Of a stretch of DNA of 36,356 nucleotides, positions 24,194 to 31,565 are shown one piece after another. The notes under the pieces were generated by a model. The model was not told where the DNA came from. It saw nothing but the letters and a program-made list of their open reading frames with translations, and did not search any database. Positions within the stretch are counted from its first letter, which is position 1. Every line of letters starts with the position of its first letter. A program made the translations under genes and the position numbers. Source of the stretch: Paludisphaera rhizosphaerae (GTDB lineage Bacteria > Planctomycetota > Planctomycetia > Isosphaerales > Isosphaeraceae); NCBI RefSeq assembly GCF_011065895.1, contig NZ_JAALCR010000048.1:1-36356 (forward strand). Reading direction: 5' to 3'.

Positions 24194-25459
24194 TCAACGA
24201 TGCCGACGCAGCGGCCGCGAGAACCGGGAGCGGTTGAGCATCACGTTGACGTGGCCAGACGAACCGGCCGCGACGACGACGTCGGGGAGCGTGCGATTGG
24301 CGACGCGGCCCACGGCGATGGAGTTGCTGGAGGCGTCGGCGTCGACCGGGAAGACGCTCTGGCGGGGGCGGAATTTCACGAGGCCGCCTCGACCGTCGCC
24401 GTAGAGGACCGTCAATGAGTCGTCGGCGGGGGTGAGGACGGCCAGGTCGAGCCGGCCGTCGCCGTTGAAGTCGGCGGTTGCGACGGCGGTGGCGGCGGAG
24501 GCGAACGGGATCGTCGCCTGCTTCGTGAAGGCTCCCGCGCCATCGCCCAGCAGGACGGTCGCCTGATTGGTCCCGGCGCTGGTGTAGCCGCCGAAGGAGA
24601 CGGCGGAGGCCGCGGCGATGTCGAGGGCGCCGTCGCGGTTGAAGTCGCCCACGGCCAGCGAGGTCACGCTCGTCCCGACGTCGAGGTCCGTCATGTCCTG
24701 GAACGAACCGGTCCCGTCGCCCAGCAGGACCCCGGCTTTGTAAACGACGGGAGGACGCGGGTAGACGTCGGAACGATTGAAGTAGGTCGCGGTCAGGTCG
24801 AGCTTGCCGTCGTGGTTGAAGTCGGCGGTCCCCAGCGAGACGAAGTTCTGAAGGAAGTAGCTCTTCATAACAGGCTGGAACGTGCCGTCGCCGTGCCCCA
24901 GAATGACGCCGATGCCGTTCAGCGAATCATCCGCGTAGCCCACGGCGACGTCCAGTTTGCCGTCGCCGTTGAAGTCGCCCGCCGTGAGGCACCGCACCCT
25001 CCATCCAGCGTCCACGGTCGTCACGGGGGCGAAACTCAAGGCGCCGCCGCTCGCGCTGGTGTTGATCAGGACGCCCAGCGGGGTGTCTCCATTGCTGTAA
25101 TTGTATGTGGTCATCGCCAGGTCGGGCTTGCCGTCGTTGTTGAAGTCACCCACGACCAACCCCGTCACGTTCAGATTCGAAGGAGACGGGAGATACTGCG
25201 GAGCCCGAAACGCGCCGTTCCCCTTGCCCAGCGCGACTCCCACGACGGTCGACGTCCTCGTGAACGTCGCCAGGTCGAGGTTGCCGTCGAGATTGAAATC
25301 CGCGAGCACCGCCGTCTGGGGTGCGAGGTCGAAGGCGATCGGCGTCCCCGTCACGAACCGCGCCGCGCCATAGGTCATGAGCCGGCGATCCTCCAGCGCT
25401 TCCGGGGCCTGCCCAATCGTCCCGCGCCGCCGACTCGTCATCGAGCGATAGGTGTTCAT
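24194..25459 (-). CDS. FG-GAP/VCBS seven-bladed beta-propeller protein, paralog 1
   Basis: This 421-residue protein starts MNTYRSMTSRRRG and has ALEDRRLMTYGAARF near residue 21, the same N-terminal signature as paralog 2. Seven blades follow: six with DFNxDGxxD motifs (DFNLDGNLDLA, DFNNDGKPDLA, DFNGDGKLDVA, DFNHDGKLDLT, DFNRDGALDIA, DFNGDGRLDLA) and the degenerate GRVANRTLPDVVV. The C-terminal tail is NRSRFSRPLRRHR. The ATG at 25459 has AGGGAGA six bases upstream; the longer frame to 25795 runs into the divergent gene and was rejected. A perfect TATAAT lies about 55 nt upstream. The protein is probably exported and calcium-binding. Confidence 0.88.
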   Translation of the reverse strand: MNTYRSMTSRRRGTIGQAPEALEDRRLMTYGAARFVTGTPIAFDLAPQTAVLADFNLDGNLDLATFTRTSTVVGVALGKGNGAFRAPQYLPSPSNLNVTGLVVGDFNNDGKPDLAMTTYNYSNGDTPLGVLINTSASGGALSFAPVTTVDAGWRVRCLTAGDFNGDGKLDVAVGYADDSLNGIGVILGHGDGTFQPVMKSYFLQNFVSLGTADFNHDGKLDLTATYFNRSDVYPRPPVVYKAGVLLGDGTGSFQDMTDLDVGTSVTSLAVGDFNRDGALDIAAASAVSFGGYTSAGTNQATVLLGDGAGAFTKQATIPFASAATAVATADFNGDGRLDLAVLTPADDSLTVLYGDGRGGLVKFRPRQSVFPVDADASSNSIAVGRVANRTLPDVVVAAGSSGHVNVMLNRSRFSRPLRRHR

Positions 25460-25513
25460 GAGGCGTCTCCCTGAACGTCGTCGCCTTTGGATTGCAGGCG
25501 ACCATGCATCTTG

Positions 25514-25519
25514 ATTATA
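25514..25519 (-). promoter_or_regulatory. Candidate -10 element for FG-GAP paralog 1
   Basis: On the minus strand this reads TATAAT, a perfect -10 hexamer in locally AT-rich DNA, 54 nt upstream of the start at 25459. No good -35 hexamer is visible at 16-18 nt, so it is only a candidate. The 226-bp divergent gap (25460-25685) also carries the upstream region of the glycohydrolase gene. Confidence 0.35.
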
Positions 25520-25685
25520 CAGATGCAACAGGCGTTTCGGTTGCGACAGAAACATTAAATCCGCATCATCGGCATGCCCGGCCAAGACGGAAACGAGCGG
25601 CAAGCGTTTGGGCAGGGATTTGCTACGATGCGAACGAGTCCCGAAGGCGTGGTTCATTGGGGGGGACGGCTGGAAGGGAGGGGTC

Positions 25686-26459
25686 ATGCTGGGGGCGATC
25701 GCCGGAGACGTGATCGGCTCGGTGTATGAGGCGAGACCGATCAAGACGACGCGGTTTCCGCTGTTCCATCCGCTCTGCCAGTTCACCGACGACACGGTGC
25801 TGACGGTTGCAATGGCCGATCATCTTCTGCGCGGGGAGCCGTACGCGGAGTTGATGAAGCGGTACTTCCGCGCTCATCCGGACGCCGGCTACGGGGGCAT
25901 GTTCATCCAGTGGGCGCTGATGGATGAATCCGAGCCTTACAACAGTTGGGGGAACGGTTCGGCCATGCGGACGAGTCCCGTCGGCTACGCCTTCGAGACG
26001 ATGGACGAAACGCTGGCGGCCGCGAAGGCCGGAGCCGAGGTCACGCACGACCACCCGGAGGGAATCAAGGGCGCGCAGGCGATCGCCGCCGCCGTGTTCC
26101 TGGCGCGGACCGGTCGCGACAAGGATGCGATCAAGGAATGCGTCGAATCGCGATTCTCATACAATCTGGATCGAACGCTCGACGAGATCCGGCCGATGTA
26201 CTCCTTCGAGGTCTCCTGCCGGCACAGCGTCCCCCAGGCGATCCGGGCGTTCCTGGAGTCGACCGACTTCGAAAGCGCCGTGCGGCTGGCGATCTCTCTG
26301 GGGGGTGACAGCGACACCCTCGCCTGCATGGCCGGCGCGATCGCCCAGCCCTTCTACGGCGGCGTCCCCGAACCGATCCACCGCCGCGTCCTTGAGATCC
26401 TCGACGACGACCTGGCCGCCGTGACCCGTGAGTTCTCCGAGCGTTTCAACTGCCCGTGA
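25686..26459 (+). CDS. ADP-ribosylglycohydrolase (DraG-type)
   Basis: This 257-residue cytoplasmic enzyme has the DraG/ARH fold. Metal-site motifs are visible: LGAIAGDVIGSVYE at the N-terminus, TDDT at residues 34-37, GNGSAMR at 89-95 and GGDSDT at 206-211 (GGDTDT in many members), which together bind two Mg ions. The family removes ADP-ribose from arginine, from DNA or from small molecules; the substrate here is open. The start at 25686 is preferred to an in-frame ATG at 25608 because GGGAGGGG directly precedes it and the conserved N-terminus begins there. It lies 13 nt before the PPP phosphatase gene, so the two are probably co-transcribed. Confidence 0.93.
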   Translation: MLGAIAGDVIGSVYEARPIKTTRFPLFHPLCQFTDDTVLTVAMADHLLRGEPYAELMKRYFRAHPDAGYGGMFIQWALMDESEPYNSWGNGSAMRTSPVGYAFETMDETLAAAKAGAEVTHDHPEGIKGAQAIAAAVFLARTGRDKDAIKECVESRFSYNLDRTLDEIRPMYSFEVSCRHSVPQAIRAFLESTDFESAVRLAISLGGDSDTLACMAGAIAQPFYGGVPEPIHRRVLEILDDDLAAVTREFSERFNCP

Positions 26460-26472
26460 TCGAGGAACGCTC

Positions 26473-27132
26473 ATGGCCCGCGTGATCGCGATCGGCGACG
26501 TCCACGGCTGCTCGACGGCGCTGGGGGCGTTGATCGAGGCCGTCGAGCCTCGGCCCACCGACCTGATCGTGACGCTGGGCGACTACATCGACCGCGGCCC
26601 CGACAGCCGGGGCGTGCTGGATCAGCTCATCGAGCTAGGCCGGCGCTGCCGATTGGTCCCGATCCTGGGCAACCACGACCAGATGCTGCTGGACGTCCGA
26701 ATCGGCAAGTACCCGATCTTTTGGTTCTTCGACATCGGCGGGACCACGACGCTCGACTCGTACGGCCCGGGGCGGGAGCTTTCCCTCATCCCGGACGAAC
26801 ACTACGAGTTCCTGGAGGGCTGCCTGGACTACCACGAAACGGCCACTCACATCTTCACGCACGCCAATTACTTCCCCGACGTGCCGATGGCCGAGCAGCA
26901 CGCCGGAACCCTGCGTTGGGAGTCGATCCGCGAGATGACGCCCGGCCCGCACGAGTCGGGCAAGACCGTGATCGTCGGCCATACTCCCCAGCGCACGGGA
27001 GAGATCCTCGACCTGGGTCATCTGGTCTGCATCGACACCTACTGCCACGGCGGCGGCTGGCTCACCGCTTTGGAGGTGAAGACGGGCGAGTTTTGGAGGG
27101 CGAACCAGCGAGGCGAGGTTGAGGCGGGGTAG
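26473..27132 (+). CDS. PPP-family metallophosphoesterase (serine/threonine phosphatase-like)
   Basis: This 219-residue cytoplasmic phosphoesterase has the dinuclear metal motifs in order: GDVHG at 8-12, GDYIDRG at 36-42, GNHD at 66-69, then HANYF and GHTPQR further on. This arrangement matches bacterial PPP phosphatases (PrpA/PrpB, lambda phosphatase-like). Symmetric Ap4A hydrolases are related, but their C-terminal regions differ. The ATG at 26473, after GAGGA, gives the conserved start MARVIAIGDVHG; a longer frame would overlap the glycohydrolase. It probably dephosphorylates proteins. Its pairing with a glycohydrolase suggests that both genes reverse modifications. Confidence 0.92.
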   Translation: MARVIAIGDVHGCSTALGALIEAVEPRPTDLIVTLGDYIDRGPDSRGVLDQLIELGRRCRLVPILGNHDQMLLDVRIGKYPIFWFFDIGGTTTLDSYGPGRELSLIPDEHYEFLEGCLDYHETATHIFTHANYFPDVPMAEQHAGTLRWESIREMTPGPHESGKTVIVGHTPQRTGEILDLGHLVCIDTYCHGGGWLTALEVKTGEFWRANQRGEVEAG

Positions 27133-27157
27133 TCCCTCCTGAAGGCCGCTGAGGCTG

Positions 27158-28093
27158 TCATGCGGTCTCCGCGAGCGCGCGCCCACGCTCGGGCGGCTCC
27201 TCCATTCGGCTCCCGGTCCTGGAGCATCGGAGGATCAGCACGGCAAGCAGACCCAGCGTCAGCAGGCCGGGGGCCACGCCCTCGGGGAGAGGCGAGGCGA
27301 TCGGCGACGGCGGTTCGTTCAAGAGAGTATGGATCCCGACGGCGAGGAACAGGTTGTTCGACGCGAGATATACGCCGGCTAGCACCAGGCCGATGGCGAA
27401 CTGCACGAGCAGGAAGATCGCGGAGATGTGGTGCGCGACGTTGACCGGGATGTGAATGGCGGCGAAGACCCCTTGCGACAATGCGAGCGCGAAGGCGAGA
27501 CGCGTCGCCGGACGGCTCTCGGGCAGGCGAGCCGCCAGGAAGTAAGCCTGGGGGAGGAAGAACCCCCGATACACGACTTCTTCGAACAGGGCGTTGCCGA
27601 ACAACTGGGCGATCCAGAGGCCGGCCGCGACCGTCCACGTTTTTCCTGACCAGGCGGCACTCAGCGCGAGCGGCTCTCCCTGACTCCAAGCGGCTGCGGC
27701 TTCCGCCGCCAACTGCATCGCGAAGATCAGGGCCGTCACCGCCACGCCGGCCGGGATGTGCCTGGGGTCGAGGCCCAGCATGTGGGGCTGCTGCCGAAAG
27801 CCGATCATCAGCAAGCCGACGACGAAAAGGGCGAAGTTGAGGAGGTTCGCGGACAGGGTCAGGTTGACGAGCCCGCCGGATTCCTCGGCCAGCCGCCAGG
27901 CGGGTTGGAACCAGCGCTCGGGGTCACGAAAGGCGAGGAATACCAACACGGCGTTCCAGGCCACGAGGAGGATCGCAAGCCCGAGGAGAGCCGCCGCAGG
28001 CACGGGACGAGGTCGAGGGATCGCTAGAGGCCATCGCGGAGACGTCTCTGAGCGATTTCCTCCCGACTCGCCTGGGGCCGGTTCGATCGCCAT
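27158..28093 (-). CDS. CPBP-family intramembrane metalloprotease
   Basis: This 311-residue membrane protein has about eight hydrophobic segments. CPBP (Abi/CAAX prenyl protease-like) motifs are present: EEVVYR (E171, E172, R176), FxxxH (F210-H214 in VFAAIH) and the final GIHTLLN motif. The family cleaves substrates within the membrane; some members provide bacteriocin immunity. The start at 28093 has GGAG six bases upstream and opens a proline-rich cytoplasmic tail before TM1. The longer frame to 28618 crosses the divergent AHSA1 gene and was rejected. The gene converges with the PPP phosphatase gene, the stops being 25 nt apart. Confidence 0.9.
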   Translation of the reverse strand: MAIEPAPGESGGNRSETSPRWPLAIPRPRPVPAAALLGLAILLVAWNAVLVFLAFRDPERWFQPAWRLAEESGGLVNLTLSANLLNFALFVVGLLMIGFRQQPHMLGLDPRHIPAGVAVTALIFAMQLAAEAAAAWSQGEPLALSAAWSGKTWTVAAGLWIAQLFGNALFEEVVYRGFFLPQAYFLAARLPESRPATRLAFALALSQGVFAAIHIPVNVAHHISAIFLLVQFAIGLVLAGVYLASNNLFLAVGIHTLLNEPPSPIASPLPEGVAPGLLTLGLLAVLILRCSRTGSRMEEPPERGRALAETA

Positions 28094-28204
28094 CAAGTTC
28101 TCCGGCGCTTCATGTCGAGGAAGTTCCCAGGGCCGCCGTTCCAGGCGGGCCGAACGACTGCAAAATAGCCCGTCCGAGCACAGCCGCGAAGCGAGGAGTC
28201 TGGA

Positions 28205-28627
28205 ATGACGACCTTCACGACGAAGCGCGAGATCCCTGCAATCCCGTCCGCCGTCTTCGCCGCGTTTCGGGATCCGGTACGCCTCGCCCGGTGGTGGGGG
28301 CCGGACGGCTTCACCAACACGTTCGAGACGTTCGAGTTCCAGCCCGGCGGGCGCTGGGTCTTCGTCATGCACGGGCCCACCGGGGCGAACTACGACAACG
28401 AATCGCGGTTCGAGACGATCGTTCCGGACGAACAGGTCGTCATCCGACACGTCTCGCAGCCGCATTTCCGGCTCACCGTCACGCTCCAGGAGCAGCCGGC
28501 CGGAACCCTTCTCCTGTGGGAGCAGGCGTTCGACGACGACGACGTCGCGAAGGCCGTCCGCCACATCGTCGAGCCCGCGAACGAGCAAAACCTCGACCGG
28601 CTCTCGGCGGAGGTTCAAGCTGGCTGA
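28205..28627 (+). CDS. SRPBCC/AHSA1-domain protein
   Basis: This 140-residue single-domain cytoplasmic protein has the START/SRPBCC fold of the Aha1-C-terminal-like group. Typical features are an N-terminal strand REIPAIPSAVFAAF, then LARWWGPDGF, EFQPGGRWVFVM, the YDNESRFETIVP region and a C-terminal helix. These proteins bind hydrophobic ligands or act in stress responses; no specific ligand can be assigned. GAGGAG stands six bases before the ATG. It is divergent from the CPBP gene with a 111-bp gap, and its stop is 18 nt from repeat R4. Confidence 0.92.
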   Translation: MTTFTTKREIPAIPSAVFAAFRDPVRLARWWGPDGFTNTFETFEFQPGGRWVFVMHGPTGANYDNESRFETIVPDEQVVIRHVSQPHFRLTVTLQEQPAGTLLLWEQAFDDDDVAKAVRHIVEPANEQNLDRLSAEVQAG

Positions 28628-28645
28628 TCGGGGCGGCGTCGGACG

Positions 28646-28804
28646 GTCTTCCCCCCTCGCGGGGGAAGACAGATCGCGCAGCGATCAGATGAGGGGGACG
28701 ACCGGCGTTGCACGCGCCTCCGATCGGTGGGCCTGAACGCGGCGCCGATCCCCCCTCATCCGGCCCTGCGGGCCACCTTCCCCCGCGAGGGGGGAAGGCC
28801 GTTA
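28646..28804 (+). repeat. Palindromic repeat copy R4 (best complete copy)
   Basis: This 159-bp copy has every element: hairpin A, CTTCCCCC/GGGGGAAG around CTCGC; hairpin B, GATCGC-GCA-GCGATC; the closing stem GATGAGGGGG with CCCCCTCATC; a variable apical part; hairpin C, GGCCC-TGC-GGGCC; and hairpin D, CTTCCCCC/GGGGGAAG around GCGAGG. It fills most of the 199-bp gap between two convergent stop codons, 18 nt from one and 22 nt from the other, where it could act as a bidirectional terminator. Confidence 0.9.
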
Positions 28805-28826
28805 TGGCTTTGCCATCTCATTCTGA

Positions 28827-29267
28827 TCACGGCTTCTGCAGCTTGTACTCCACGAAGAACTGGAGCGAGCCGTCGGCCGTCTTGAACTCCTTGGGGCGTT
28901 CCTTGCCGGAGATGTCGTAGCAGACTTTCAGGGAGTCGCCGTTGCGCTCGTAGATGGCCGGGATGGTCTTGCCCTTGTTGGGGCCGTCGGTGCCGGTGAT
29001 GTCGAGCGTCTTGGGCTTGGCGGCGGGGTCGCGCTTGCAGTCGCCCTTGTCGACCTGGCCGTTGATGGTCACCGTGTACTTGTCGTCCTTGACCTCCAGC
29101 TTGAACGTCTTCAGGAAGTCGTCGGGCAAGGGCTGGCCGGCCATCTCCCCCTTGGCCGGGATCCAGACGCCCTCCATCTGGTCGTTCACGTCGGCGGCGT
29201 CCGCGCCCGGTACGGCCGCGCAGCAGGTCAGGAGCATAGCGAAGGCGAAGAGCAGCTTGAGCGACAT
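28827..29267 (-). CDS. TIGR03067-family exported protein
   Basis: This 146-residue protein has an N-terminal signal (MSLKLLFAFAMLLTCCAAVPG); two adjacent cysteines near residue 15 could make it a lipoprotein, although the lipobox is not canonical. The mature part matches the TIGR03067 pattern common in planctomycetes: a DQMEGVWIPAKGEMAG start, YTVTINGQ, PKTLDITGTDGPNKGKT, PAIYERNGDSLKVCYD and the RPKEF segment near the end. The function of the family is unknown. The ATG at 29267 has GAGGA eight bases upstream. A longer frame exists to 29411 but would displace the signal peptide. Confidence 0.9.
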   Translation of the reverse strand: MSLKLLFAFAMLLTCCAAVPGADAADVNDQMEGVWIPAKGEMAGQPLPDDFLKTFKLEVKDDKYTVTINGQVDKGDCKRDPAAKPKTLDITGTDGPNKGKTIPAIYERNGDSLKVCYDISGKERPKEFKTADGSLQFFVEYKLQKP

Positions 29268-29356
29268 GGGGGACGTCCTCAGGGGTTGCGGTTCGGTTCG
29301 ACGATGTTCTGAAAAGATACACGCCGGCGAACCGCGACGCCAATCATCCGAATCTG

Positions 29357-29405
29357 GAACCGTAACGGCCTTCCCCCGCGAAGGGGGGAAGACTTTTCGG
29401 AACAG
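29357..29405. repeat. Mini-derivative of the palindromic repeat
   Basis: Only one outer hairpin, CTTCCCCC/GGGGGAAG (29370-29391), is present, flanked on one side by GGAACCGTAACGGC, matching the flank of R2, and on the other by TTCGGAACAGCC. It looks like the two ends of the element joined with hairpins B and C and the core deleted. It lies 3 nt downstream of the stop of the small MFS partner gene (minus strand) and could serve as its terminator. Confidence 0.65.
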
Positions 29406-29407
29406 CC

Positions 29408-29533
29408 TCACCTCTGAAACAGCGGCAGCGACTTGCCCACGCTCTGGACCACGCCCCAGGCCAGCGGGATCGCCACGATGAGCCAGGAAACGACGAGGCG
29501 GGCCGTCGAGGATTTCGATTCGGTGGTGTTCAT
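29408..29533 (-). CDS. Small single-pass partner of the OFA-type MFS transporter
   Basis: This 41-residue protein has a short polar N-terminus (MNTTESKSST), one transmembrane segment (about residues 12-32, VVSWLIVAIPLAWGVVQSV) and a SLPLFQR tail. Its ATG overlaps the TGA of the transporter gene (ATGA), so it is translationally coupled. Similar small ORFs after oxalate/formate-type MFS genes are annotated, as I recall, as 'MFS transporter small subunit'. It probably associates with the transporter in the membrane; that is inference from position and size. It is below the length usually kept by gene callers. Confidence 0.82.
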   Translation of the reverse strand: MNTTESKSSTARLVVSWLIVAIPLAWGVVQSVGKSLPLFQR

Positions 29534-30924
29534 GAGTTGGCGTCCTGGTCGGTGGCGGGATCGTCGGGATGGCGGTGGTGGCGGGAGTCGACGGGGGTGA
29601 TGAGCAGGTTGCAGGCCAGGCCCGCCAGCAGCAGGGCGGCCATCAGGTACATGGTCGCGTTGTAGGCCTCGGCGCGGGGGACGCCCTGGGCGATCCGATA
29701 CGTCGAAATGTAGTTCACCAATTGCGGTCCCAGGACCGCGGCCATCGACCAGGACGTGATCAATCGCCCGTGGATGGCGCCCAGGTGGAGCGTGCCGAAG
29801 AGGTCGCGGAGGTACGCCGGGATCGTGGCGAAGCCGCCGCCGTACATCGAGATGATCGTCGCCGTCAGCCCGACGAAGAGCGCCACGCTGTGGGTCTTCT
29901 GGGCGAACGGGATCAGGCAATACAGCAGGGCGCCCAAAAGGAAATAGACGCAGTAAACCCCCTTGCGACCGACGTGGTCCGAGGCCGACGACCAGAAGAA
30001 CCGCCCCGCCATGTTGAACAGGCTGAGGAGTCCCGCGAAGCCGCCCCCCACCGCCGCACTCACGCCGAACATGTCCTGGCAGATCAGCGAGGCTTGCCCC
30101 AGGATGCCGATCCCCGCCGTGACGTTCAGGCAGAGCACCCCCCAGAGCAGCCAGAACTGGGGGGTCTTCCAGGCGAGATCCACCGGCACGTCGGCGTCCG
30201 ACACCAGCTTGCGGGGCTTCGCCGAGGGGACGAATCCCTCCGGCCGCCAGCCCGCCGAGGGGATCCGGATCGTGAACGCGCCGAACATCATGAGAGCGAA
30301 GTAGAGCAAGGCCATCGCCAGGAACGCTTCCCAGACCCCGACCGACCCCGCCGACTTGAACCGGCCCATCAACTCCACACCGAGCGGCGCCCCGATCAGC
30401 GCCCCGCCGCCGAAGCCCATGATCGCCAGTCCGGTGGCCATCCCCGGCCGGTCCGGGAACCACTTCACCAGCGTCGACACCGGCGCGATGTACCCCAGCC
30501 CGAGCCCCACGCCCCCGATCACGCCGTACCCCAGGTAGAGGACGCTAAGGCTGTGCAGCCAGGCCCCCAGCGCCGAGACCAGCAACCCGCCGCAGAAGCA
30601 ACAGGCGCTCGCGACGATCGTCTTCCTCGGCCCCACGCGCTCGACCCATCGCCCGAGGAACGCCGCCGAGAGCCCGAGCATGATCAGCGCGATCGAATAA
30701 CACCAGCCGACCTGCGGGATCGTCCAGTCCACCCCATCGACCGAATGATCGACGCCCGCCAGTCGCGTCAGCGGCACGTTGAAGACGCTGAACCCGTAGA
30801 CCTCGCCGATGCAGAGGTGAACGGCCATCGCCGCCGGCGGGATCAGCCAGCGGTTGAACCCCGCCGGCGCGATCGTGCGCTCGCGGTCCAGGAGGCCGGG
30901 GGCGGCGGTTTCAACGACTTGCAT
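29530..30924 (-). CDS. OFA-family (oxalate/formate antiporter-like) MFS transporter
   Basis: This 464-residue protein has about 12 transmembrane segments. The TM1 region GEVYGFSVFNVPL is typical of OFA members, followed by a motif A-like loop (FLGRWVERVGPRK) and the GLGLGYIAPVSTLVKWFPDRPG segment, also family-typical. A cytoplasmic loop between the halves carries LVSDADVPVDLAWKTPQFW. It transports a small organic acid anion; oxalate or formate should not be assumed. The start at 30924 was chosen because AAGGG lies upstream and the conserved N-terminus follows; the frame extends to 31026 with an Arg/Asp-rich leader that was rejected. It is coupled to the 41-residue gene and lies behind the J-domain gene on the same strand. 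Confidence 0.92.
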   Translation of the reverse strand: MQVVETAAPGLLDRERTIAPAGFNRWLIPPAAMAVHLCIGEVYGFSVFNVPLTRLAGVDHSVDGVDWTIPQVGWCYSIALIMLGLSAAFLGRWVERVGPRKTIVASACCFCGGLLVSALGAWLHSLSVLYLGYGVIGGVGLGLGYIAPVSTLVKWFPDRPGMATGLAIMGFGGGALIGAPLGVELMGRFKSAGSVGVWEAFLAMALLYFALMMFGAFTIRIPSAGWRPEGFVPSAKPRKLVSDADVPVDLAWKTPQFWLLWGVLCLNVTAGIGILGQASLICQDMFGVSAAVGGGFAGLLSLFNMAGRFFWSSASDHVGRKGVYCVYFLLGALLYCLIPFAQKTHSVALFVGLTATIISMYGGGFATIPAYLRDLFGTLHLGAIHGRLITSWSMAAVLGPQLVNYISTYRIAQGVPRAEAYNATMYLMAALLLAGLACNLLITPVDSRHHRHPDDPATDQDANS

Positions 30925-31022
30925 GAGGAGCCCTTCAGAGAGAATTCTCAACGACGAGGCAGCGGACGGCGTCGCGTCTCCACGATCGCACCGACCATCA
31001 CACGGCACAAGGATCTCTCGCC

Positions 31023-31565
31023 TCACCCCCGCCAGGCCGCGTACTCCAGGGCCGTTTCATAGGCGGCGTTGAGCTTGACCATCGAGGCATGGTCGCCGCC
31101 GCGGTCGGGGTGGAGGACGACGGCCTTGCGGCGGTAGGCGACCTTGATTTCGTCGACGGACGCCGCCAGCGGCAGGCCCAGCGTGGCGAAGGCGGTGGAC
31201 GATCCCCCGGAGGTCCAGAAGGCCGCCTGGGCGCGACGGCGGGCTTCCTCTTGCTCGCGCTCGAAGTTCCGCAGGACCTCATCGGCGTGGGCCGAGACTC
31301 CCGCGGCGACGCCGAACCGGACGAACTGCCGCCGCGCCTTGCGGTCCTTAAGCACGTCCTCAGCGCCGGCCCGCCAGCGTTCGGCCAGCTCGACCAGCCG
31401 AGGCTCCGTCGTCAGCCGAGCCTTGAAGGCAGCCTCGGCCTCGTCGCGGCCAGGGAACTCGCCCAGGTGCAGGATGATCCGGCTCCGGATCCGCTTCTTG
31501 GGTCGATGAAGCTCCACCACCACCCAGATGACCCGGCCGTCCTGGCTCTCGGCCATCAGCATCAT
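31023..31565 (-). CDS. Protein with C-terminal J domain
   Basis: This 180-residue cytoplasmic protein carries a J domain at its C-terminus (about residues 122-175: FATLGLPLAASVDEIKVAYR, the HPD motif at 152-154 and HPDRGGD), which would stimulate DnaK ATPase. The N-terminal 110 residues are not recognised. They hold VIWVVVELHRPKKRIRSRII, a segment ILHLGEFPGRDEAEAAF, and a charged helix before the J domain (EREQEEARRRAQAAF). There is no zinc-finger or CTD substrate domain, so it is a class III J protein. GGGAGAG lies seven bases before the ATG at 31565; the open frame runs on into the divergent gene and was rejected. Confidence 0.88.
   Translation of the reverse strand: MMLMAESQDGRVIWVVVELHRPKKRIRSRIILHLGEFPGRDEAEAAFKARLTTEPRLVELAERWRAGAEDVLKDRKARRQFVRFGVAAGVSAHADEVLRNFEREQEEARRRAQAAFWTSGGSSTAFATLGLPLAASVDEIKVAYRRKAVVLHPDRGGDHASMVKLNAAYETALEYAAWRG

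Noticed and set aside
21425-25459. Regularly repeated DNA motifs in the FG-GAP genes as a possible CRISPR or tandem repeat array
   Set aside because: The periodicity comes from codons for DFNGDGxxDLA blades; spacing is irregular and the units are coding.
25460-25795. Longer start for FG-GAP paralog 1
   Set aside because: It would overlap the divergent glycohydrolase gene and place the basic/LE.R signature far from the N-terminus, unlike the other two paralogs.
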